From: Aliagarivorans marinus DSM 23064
Lineage (GTDB): Bacteria; Pseudomonadota; Gammaproteobacteria; Enterobacterales; Celerinatantimonadaceae
Direction: 5' to 3'
Assembly: GCF_000429485.1 (NCBI RefSeq)
Contig: NZ_KE386909.1
Location: 1-64,000, forward strand
DNA length: 64,000 nucleotides
Below the pieces are notes generated by a model. That model was given only the letters and a program-made list of their open reading frames with translations, was not told where the DNA came from and did not search any database. Positions 58,437 through 64,000 of this stretch are shown here, piece by piece. A program made the position numbers and the translations under genes. The first letter of the stretch is position 1; each line of letters starts with the position of its first letter.

Positions 58437-60562
58437 AAACCAGTCGGTATGACATTCGCGTAACTTCCGTCTGGAATACAGTGGGCCCATTTATTACTTT
58501 CGCTGGCGTACCAATCAAGGCCGGCATTCGCGGGTCTGCGCGAAAATTCATATCGGTAAAAGCTAAGGACTCTGACTGCCCGATGATTCCGATTAAGGGA
58601 CAGCATTGGCGTATTACCGGCACAAAAACAGAGAACAAGATTTCTCGTAATGGTTTTATGCAAACAGAAGTTCACGTAACAGCTAAACGCCTTCGTGTAA
58701 CCATGCCTGAGAGTGGTGACAATTTTGTTGATTTTGTGGCTTCAGACAAGGAGTTTGTCGGCGTAGGAGATGTGTTAGCGCGGCGTCTATGGAATAAATT
58801 TGGCTCTGAGGTCTATCAAATTCTAAACGATAGAAACCTAGGTATGTTAGAGATGGTCTTAACTAAAGAGACCGCAAGGAATATGCTTCAGGCTTGGGGC
58901 CGTTATTCTAACCTAAGGCATCTGCACTGGTTTTCTCAGCATGCTATTCCGCCGAGGATTAGCTCGTCGATTATGAAATATCACAGCGAACAGGCTGTTC
59001 AGCAAGTAAAGGATAACCCTTTTATTTTGTTGGCGTTTGGCATGAGCTTTACTGAAGTGGATGAGTTATCAAAAAGCTACTTCAATGTTGGTGAAAATGA
59101 CCCCAGGCGACTCATTGCTGCTGTTGAAGAGTCCCTATACAGACACTCAAAGCGAGGTCATACGGTAGCAAATCATAAGCAATTAAAAGGTATTCTGAAT
59201 CGCGTCCTAAACGATACAGAACTTGCTTCTGCCGCGCTCATGCTATCTCATGAAAATGGGGAGTTCATCCTCGATGACGATGGCAATTACCATCCCACCG
59301 CCGCACTCGTAATGGAAAAAGTAGTTGCTCACCGCTTTCTAGAACTAGCAGCAAGAAAAGAAGACTGGAGTGGGCTACATGACCAAGCTTTATCCGCAGG
59401 ATTAAAAGATCTTCCTTTTCCCCTTACGGAACGTCAAGGAGAGGCCATTTGTACCAGTCTGATCAATCCTATTTCAGTGCTGACAGGAGGTGCCGGTACA
59501 GGCAAAACAACGGTGCTTAGGGTTATTCTCAGAGCCTATCAGGAGATGGGCTACACGATATATCCAATGGCACTCGCAGGACGAGCTGCTAGACGTATTC
59601 GTGAGGGCACGGGATTTAATGCAAGTACTATTGCTGGCTTTCTAAAAAACATCACTATTTCAGACGACGAAGATGCAATTGTCGTCATAGATGAAGGCAG
59701 CATGGTGGACTTACACACTATGTATCGACTCGTCATGGCGCTGCACAACAATGTTCGTATTCTTCTTGTCGGAGATCCAGCGCAGCTATCACCAATTGGC
59801 TATGGGTTAGTCCTTCACGATGTTGTTAAGATCCAAGCAATCTCAGGTACGGAGCTCGACATTGTTAAGAGACAAAAAGGGGAAACAGGAATTCCAGAGT
59901 TTACGCGCTTTGTTCGAAATGGCCTGGTTCCCGATTTCGACAGTCCAAATATCAGGTTTCATAGCGTCAGTAATGATGAGCTGAATTCAAAAATCTCAGA
60001 ACTGTATACCCAAGTGCCGAACTCTCAAATTGTTGCAGCAACTTATCACGCAGAGCACGGCGGCATAGATGCTCTCAACAAAGTTTGCCAGAAAGTGAGC
60101 AACCCTAAAGGGCAACTTCTGAGATTCGCTCTCTTTGGAGAGCAAATGCATCTGAATATCAGAGTCGGTGATCCCGTTATTTTCACCGAGAATGAATGGG
60201 ATGAGGACATACAAAATGGAACCATGGGAACGTTAGTTAGCTCCGGAGGTGAATCCAAGTTTGGTGTTGTGGAGTTGGATGATGGGCGAACTATTGAGCT
60301 GACAGAGTCGTTAGTCTATATAATGAAGCCAGCTTATGCCGTGTCGCTACATAAGGCACAGGGAAGTCAGTTCAAGAGAGTAATCGTAGTCCTTTCCAAC
60401 TCGAGAATGCTCGACCGTTCATGGATTTACACTGCACTGACAAGAGCTGAACAGTGCATCGAAATTGTTGGCACGCCAGAGCAGTTTGAGACTGCGATTT
60501 CACGTATAAGTGCAGCAGAAAGACGAAGTACCACGCTGCATAAATTATTGGCCGCAGTTTAA
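58433..60562 (+). CDS. RecD2-like SF1B DNA helicase
   Basis: A 709-residue helicase. Residues 1-330 hold an OB-like N-terminus and helix-hairpin-helix-type helices (VGVGDVLARRLWNKF near 103). The motor follows: motif I GGAGTGKTT (near 349), motif II VVIDEGSM (near 422), motif III LVGDPAQLSPIG, and motifs V/VI SLHKAQGSQF and YTALTRAEQ near the C-terminus. It should move 5' to 3' on ssDNA like RecD2. Start ATG overlaps the preceding gene by 4 bp. The same frame stays open for 31 codons after the TAA and ends at TAG 60656-60658, with helicase-tail-like sequence, so the C-terminus may be prematurely cut. Confidence 0.9.
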   Translation: MKTSRYDIRVTSVWNTVGPFITFAGVPIKAGIRGSARKFISVKAKDSDCPMIPIKGQHWRITGTKTENKISRNGFMQTEVHVTAKRLRVTMPESGDNFVDFVASDKEFVGVGDVLARRLWNKFGSEVYQILNDRNLGMLEMVLTKETARNMLQAWGRYSNLRHLHWFSQHAIPPRISSSIMKYHSEQAVQQVKDNPFILLAFGMSFTEVDELSKSYFNVGENDPRRLIAAVEESLYRHSKRGHTVANHKQLKGILNRVLNDTELASAALMLSHENGEFILDDDGNYHPTAALVMEKVVAHRFLELAARKEDWSGLHDQALSAGLKDLPFPLTERQGEAICTSLINPISVLTGGAGTGKTTVLRVILRAYQEMGYTIYPMALAGRAARRIREGTGFNASTIAGFLKNITISDDEDAIVVIDEGSMVDLHTMYRLVMALHNNVRILLVGDPAQLSPIGYGLVLHDVVKIQAISGTELDIVKRQKGETGIPEFTRFVRNGLVPDFDSPNIRFHSVSNDELNSKISELYTQVPNSQIVAATYHAEHGGIDALNKVCQKVSNPKGQLLRFALFGEQMHLNIRVGDPVIFTENEWDEDIQNGTMGTLVSSGGESKFGVVELDDGRTIELTESLVYIMKPAYAVSLHKAQGSQFKRVIVVLSNSRMLDRSWIYTALTRAEQCIEIVGTPEQFETAISRISAAERRSTTLHKLLAAV

Positions 60563-60658
60563 CCTCAGATACAAACGCTTCTGAGCTTAACCGAAGTGGA
60601 TAGTCCAGCCGCACAAAAACAACTCTTGCTGGAACATTTTCGAGAAGGAAAGTGTTAG
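60563..60658 (+). other. in-frame open extension after the helicase stop
   Basis: Directly behind the TAA at 60560-60562, in the same frame, 31 sense codons encode a leucine-rich, charged stretch (QTLLSLTEVDSPAAQKQLLL... ending FREGKC). It could be the original end of the helicase, now separated by a nonsense mutation, or chance. It occupies half of the 202-bp gap before the nuclease gene; the other half shows only AT-rich sequence. Confidence 0.35.
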
Positions 60659-60764
60659 TACTCGCTACTACAAGTCCCTAATTTCTAATAAGTTAGTATA
60701 GGGCAACTTATTACCGGCGTTAACGGTGAAAATTACAGAAAGTGTCAGGTTGGGTCTTCATACA

Positions 60765-63700
60765 ATGAAAGTAAAAAGTTCTGCGATTATCTATACAGGT
60801 TATGACTACCAAACGCTGCAAGGGGTGAAATTAATTGCTGAGTGGCTTCACAGTCCGACTCGGTACACCAAAGTGGCATTTGAAGCAGACAAAGAGAACA
60901 ATGAAACACCTGAAGGTATAGATGATATCGTCTGTGAACGACCTAGTGGTATTAAGGATTTTTGGCAAATAAAGTTTACTCCTTCCCCTGAAAAGGATGA
61001 GAACTGTCTTACCTGGGGCTGGCTGTTAAAGGTTTCTGGTAAAACAACTAGATCTCGCTCCATTCTCAAAAAGCTCTACGATGCTATTGCTTCAGTACCC
61101 GCTGAAAAGCTAGGGGATGTTGTTCTTTTGACCAACAAGCGGCCAGACAGGTCTATGGAGTCCTGTCTGCGAGACTCGAAAGTAAACTTTGACCAGATTG
61201 ATAGTGCAGTACAAAGCGAGATTATCCGTCAGCTAGGAAACAGTGAAGCAGCAGCTTTCCTTTTTTCGAAATTGACTGTTCAGCATAGCGATGGGGACTA
61301 TCTTGCGATAAAACGCAATGTCCGATCTGATCTTTTAAGTTTTTCTGACGATATAGGTGTTGAACGGCTTGTGGCGAGAGCTCGCGAATGGGCAATGTTT
61401 GAAAAGAATCCACCAGAAGATGGTTGGATTTACCTTCATCATGTTAGAGAAATCTTATCACTCAAAAGGCCAGAACCTATTCCTGAAATGTTCTCAGTGC
61501 CTGATGACTATTGCCTCCCCAACTCTGAGTTTCACACGGATCTGTTAGCTAGAATCAGCTGTTCAGATGGTGAGGTAATCACTCTTACCGGTAAGCCTGG
61601 CGTTGGAAAAAGTACATACCTATCTTTTTTGTGTCAGGAGTTGGAAGATCAAGAGATTCCGCTAATACGTCATCACTATTTCTTGTCCTTAGGAGACACA
61701 ACCGAAGATAGATTGAGCCCAAGAATTGTTGCTGAATCCCTGCTTCATCAAATTGACAACAGTCACAAAGAATCAAATGCAAACACATCCCAGCCGGAAA
61801 ACCTGCGAGAGGCATTGTCAGTCTGCGCAAATCACTATAAAGAAAAAGAAAAACCTTTCGTCGTATTGATTGACGGACTTGATCACGTGTGGAGAGACAA
61901 TGCTAAGAATAAAAAGCCACTAGATGAGATATTCAAGCAATTACTACCATCAGCAGATAACCTAGTTTTAGTTGTCGGGACGCAACCTGTTGATGATGAG
62001 TTACTTCCTTGCCCACTACTCACTCACTCACCAAAGAATGATTGGCATTGGTTGCCAGAAATGTCTGGAAACTCTGTATATGAATTCTTAAAACTTCATA
62101 TTGAATCGGGCCGATTATTCTTGAACTGTCACAAGGATAGTGTCGATGAAGAGATACAGCAAAGCGCTAGTGCATTACTAGATATTACCAACGGCTATCC
62201 TCTGCATGTAATTTACTCATCTGAATACCTGTCCCATCATGGATTAGAGCTTTCTTCATGGCAAATTGAGAGGCTGGCCCCATGCTCGGGCGGCAATATT
62301 ACGACTTACTATTCCGAGCTTTGGCGTAACCTAAACTATAGACAAAGAGATGTCCTTCACCTATGTAGTGGTTTTCAGTTTGCGTGGCCGAGACATGCGA
62401 TAGGTTGTGTTGTAAGAGATAGCCACGATTGTGCACCGAGTGTAGATGCGGTGGCACATATGCTGTCAGAAGGGGTCTGCGGTGTAAGACCTTTTCACGA
62501 GAGTCTCTTAGTATTTGTCCAAAATCAGGAAGAGCATCAGGAGCGAATTAACGTATTACTGCCATATGTGTGCGAATGGTTGAGTACGAGCGCCCCAACA
62601 CACCTCAAAGATAATTGGCTTTGGTCTAGTTTGGGTAGAGGGGGCGACTCTTCCCACTTGCGACAGGGAGTTACTCGAGACTGGGTGCTCGATAAACTTA
62701 TTATTGGAATGCCTGTCAGGTCATGTATTCGGCTGTTATCTGAGGCAGAAACCTACGCGTTCCAAGAGCTAAAATATGCAGAAGCATATCGACACAGAGA
62801 ACTAAAAACGAGATTGATCAATGGTCCTGAGTTCCAGACATGGGATTCAACTAGCTTGGAAATGCTCTCTCTTATTGGCGCGGACGAACAGTCACTAAAT
62901 GAAATAGTCTCTGGACAAAACGAATATTCACCAATCAAGTTATCCATACTAGCTACTGCATTATGGTATCGCGGCGACATTGACCAAGCAGGACTATTAT
63001 CACGGAAAGCTATCGACCGATATCGGACTAAAACCAAGCTGTTGTCTTCACGACACTCTCAAGATAACGAAACTGAAGCTTCTGCATTAATAGAAGCTGG
63101 AGTGTTGACTGATAGCCTTAACTACGACGCGATTTTTGAAGGAGGAAACTTCTCTAATTGGCCAGATGGATATGTAGCTAGTTTCAGATGTGCATGTAAC
63201 ACGAAAAAAGAACTAGACCTGCTTTTCAGGGCTTGGCGATGTTTACCCAAAAACTCAAATCACCTTGGTCAAATTGAACAGGATGTAATCAGGTTAAGCA
63301 TCATAGAGGAAGCAGACCTTACCATTAGGCCCGAATATGACTCTTTTTCTTCGCAACCACTATCTCTGTTTTTGAACACCTTCTCTAGGGAAAGATTCGT
63401 CAGTATTGAAGCTTTCCATCCTAATATTACTTCGGAGAATGCATTTAGAGTTGAAGCGAAAAGCAGTTATTACACATGGTTTTTTTATTCTCTTAATATC
63501 AGGTTGAGTGCAGAAGGTGACTACTCTTGGTTGCCTGTAAGTGCAGCATCTGAAGAGCGAGCAGATATTTCAGCACACTATGGATTACTCAATGAGCTAA
63601 CAGATAGCGTCGCAGAAGAGCTTTTGGCTGGTAACTCATTAACTTTTGACGTAGTTTGTGCCATGTTTCCACTAAAGCCTATATTGGATGAAATCCAATG

Positions 63701-64000
63701 GGAAACACGTAGAGCAGATATCCTGTTAAAGCGTGACTGGATTAAAATTGCAGCTGATTGTCATCTAATCACAACCCAATCTAAAATATCCGGTGATGAA
63801 CTAAAGAAAGTCATTGACTCAGGCGTATTCAAAGTTAGCTGGTTACGCCTATGGTATAAAGAAGGAAATCTCAAGCTATTAGATGATGATGCAGCAGTAA
63901 TTCTTATAGAGCAGGAAGAAGCGCGATTGTTAAATGAGCTCGAAGAAACAATTGAGTGTTCTAACGCTTATCTTGAGCTAGCTAAAGTAGCAATCCAGCA
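60765..64000 (+). CDS. nuclease-STAND NTPase protein, Avs/Cap4-like (3' end beyond window)
   Basis: At least 1078 residues, open to the window end. The N-terminus (1-150) has the GYDYQTLQG start and a PD-(D/E)xK-type core: GIDDIVCE (Asp53/54) and FWQIKF (Gln68, Lys70), as in DUF4297/Cap4 dsDNA nucleases. A P-loop NTPase follows: Walker A GKPGVGKST (276-284) and Walker B VVLIDGLDHVW (Asp370, Asp373), then a winged-helix-like part. The remainder is helical, possibly repeat-based sensor. Such nuclease-STAND proteins recognise phage proteins and degrade DNA. ATG 60765 has no clear ribosome site; GTG 60726 in frame is an alternative. Confidence 0.85.
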   Translation, partial: MKVKSSAIIYTGYDYQTLQGVKLIAEWLHSPTRYTKVAFEADKENNETPEGIDDIVCERPSGIKDFWQIKFTPSPEKDENCLTWGWLLKVSGKTTRSRSILKKLYDAIASVPAEKLGDVVLLTNKRPDRSMESCLRDSKVNFDQIDSAVQSEIIRQLGNSEAAAFLFSKLTVQHSDGDYLAIKRNVRSDLLSFSDDIGVERLVARAREWAMFEKNPPEDGWIYLHHVREILSLKRPEPIPEMFSVPDDYCLPNSEFHTDLLARISCSDGEVITLTGKPGVGKSTYLSFLCQELEDQEIPLIRHHYFLSLGDTTEDRLSPRIVAESLLHQIDNSHKESNANTSQPENLREALSVCANHYKEKEKPFVVLIDGLDHVWRDNAKNKKPLDEIFKQLLPSADNLVLVVGTQPVDDELLPCPLLTHSPKNDWHWLPEMSGNSVYEFLKLHIESGRLFLNCHKDSVDEEIQQSASALLDITNGYPLHVIYSSEYLSHHGLELSSWQIERLAPCSGGNITTYYSELWRNLNYRQRDVLHLCSGFQFAWPRHAIGCVVRDSHDCAPSVDAVAHMLSEGVCGVRPFHESLLVFVQNQEEHQERINVLLPYVCEWLSTSAPTHLKDNWLWSSLGRGGDSSHLRQGVTRDWVLDKLIIGMPVRSCIRLLSEAETYAFQELKYAEAYRHRELKTRLINGPEFQTWDSTSLEMLSLIGADEQSLNEIVSGQNEYSPIKLSILATALWYRGDIDQAGLLSRKAIDRYRTKTKLLSSRHSQDNETEASALIEAGVLTDSLNYDAIFEGGNFSNWPDGYVASFRCACNTKKELDLLFRAWRCLPKNSNHLGQIEQDVIRLSIIEEADLTIRPEYDSFSSQPLSLFLNTFSRERFVSIEAFHPNITSENAFRVEAKSSYYTWFFYSLNIRLSAEGDYSWLPVSAASEERADISAHYGLLNELTDSVAEELLAGNSLTFDVVCAMFPLKPILDEIQWETRRADILLKRDWIKIAADCHLITTQSKISGDELKKVIDSGVFKVSWLRLWYKEGNLKLLDDDAAVILIEQEEARLLNELEETIECSNAYLELAKVAIQ

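Larger units (their letters stand above)
52141..64000. mobile_element. genomic island with multi-recombinase module, left part
   Basis: The boundary is set where the MFS reading frame loses similarity to its family (about 52137-52141). The DNA beyond is distinctly AT-richer, uses more AT-ending codons (AAA, ATA, TTA), and encodes three tyrosine-recombinase-like proteins, a small coiled-coil protein, a helicase pair and a nuclease-STAND protein. All genes point away from the junction. The right end is outside the window, so the size is at least 11.8 kb. Similar recombinase sets occur in Tn554-like, RIT and GMT elements. Confidence 0.85.

Noticed and set aside
58310-58675. Minus-strand 121-residue frame across the start of the helicase
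   Set aside because: Antisense to two overlapping plus-strand genes with clear helicase and coiled-coil sequence.

Overview
The window looks like a chromosome segment of a marine-type gammaproteobacterium (Vibrionales, Alteromonadales or Aeromonadales by gene content; I cannot name the genus). Evidence is the gene order barA / rlmD-relA-mazG-pyrG-eno-ftsB-ispD-ispF-truD-surE-pcm-nlpD-rpoS, the mglBAC galactose transporter, two chemoreceptors, and c-di-GMP turnover enzymes. Bases 1-52140 are moderately GC-rich and look native. From about 52141 to the window end the DNA is clearly AT-richer and starts inside a broken host gene, so it is read as an integrated genomic island.

Layout. 1-1500: an unrecognised protein and a small membrane protein. 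1739-6589: an iron/aminoethylphosphonate-type ABC importer (ATPase, binding protein, fused permease) with a LysR regulator. 6663-9648: an unknown membrane protein, a 263-bp nested palindromic repeat, and a chemoreceptor. 9783-14537 (minus): a BMP-family nucleoside-type ABC importer whose first permease gene has an in-frame amber codon. 14893-17118: convergent TSUP and OFA-type transporters, the TSUP gene preceded by two FNR-like boxes. 17335-34023: the conserved housekeeping block from barA to rpoS. The 3' end of eno and its terminator are present in three tandem copies, and relA and mazG are separated by four 16-bp repeats. 34067-40077 (minus): a membrane methyltransferase, a chemoreceptor and mglBAC, divergent from a large HD-GYP phosphodiesterase. 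43326-51646: cupin, YegD-like Hsp70, SDR, aldo/keto reductase, diguanylate cyclase, two GNAT acetyltransferases, a MocR regulator and a DUF5062-like protein.

The island (52141 to beyond 64000) interrupts an MFS transporter gene after about 110 codons. It opens with four overlapping genes: three large, divergent tyrosine-recombinase-like proteins (426, 570 and 769 aa, the last two with cysteine clusters) and a 136-aa coiled-coil protein. The arrangement recalls Tn554-type, recombinase-in-trio and Gamma-Mobile-Trio (GMT) elements. A tightly coupled pair follows, a 147-aa coiled-coil protein and a RecD2-like helicase. The last gene, truncated by the window end, is a large protein with a predicted N-terminal nuclease domain, a STAND-type P-loop NTPase and a long C-terminal region, resembling Avs/Cap4-type antiphage proteins. 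The island is the most likely place for an undescribed system: a mobile defence island whose integration module, helicase pair and nuclease-STAND protein are contiguous.
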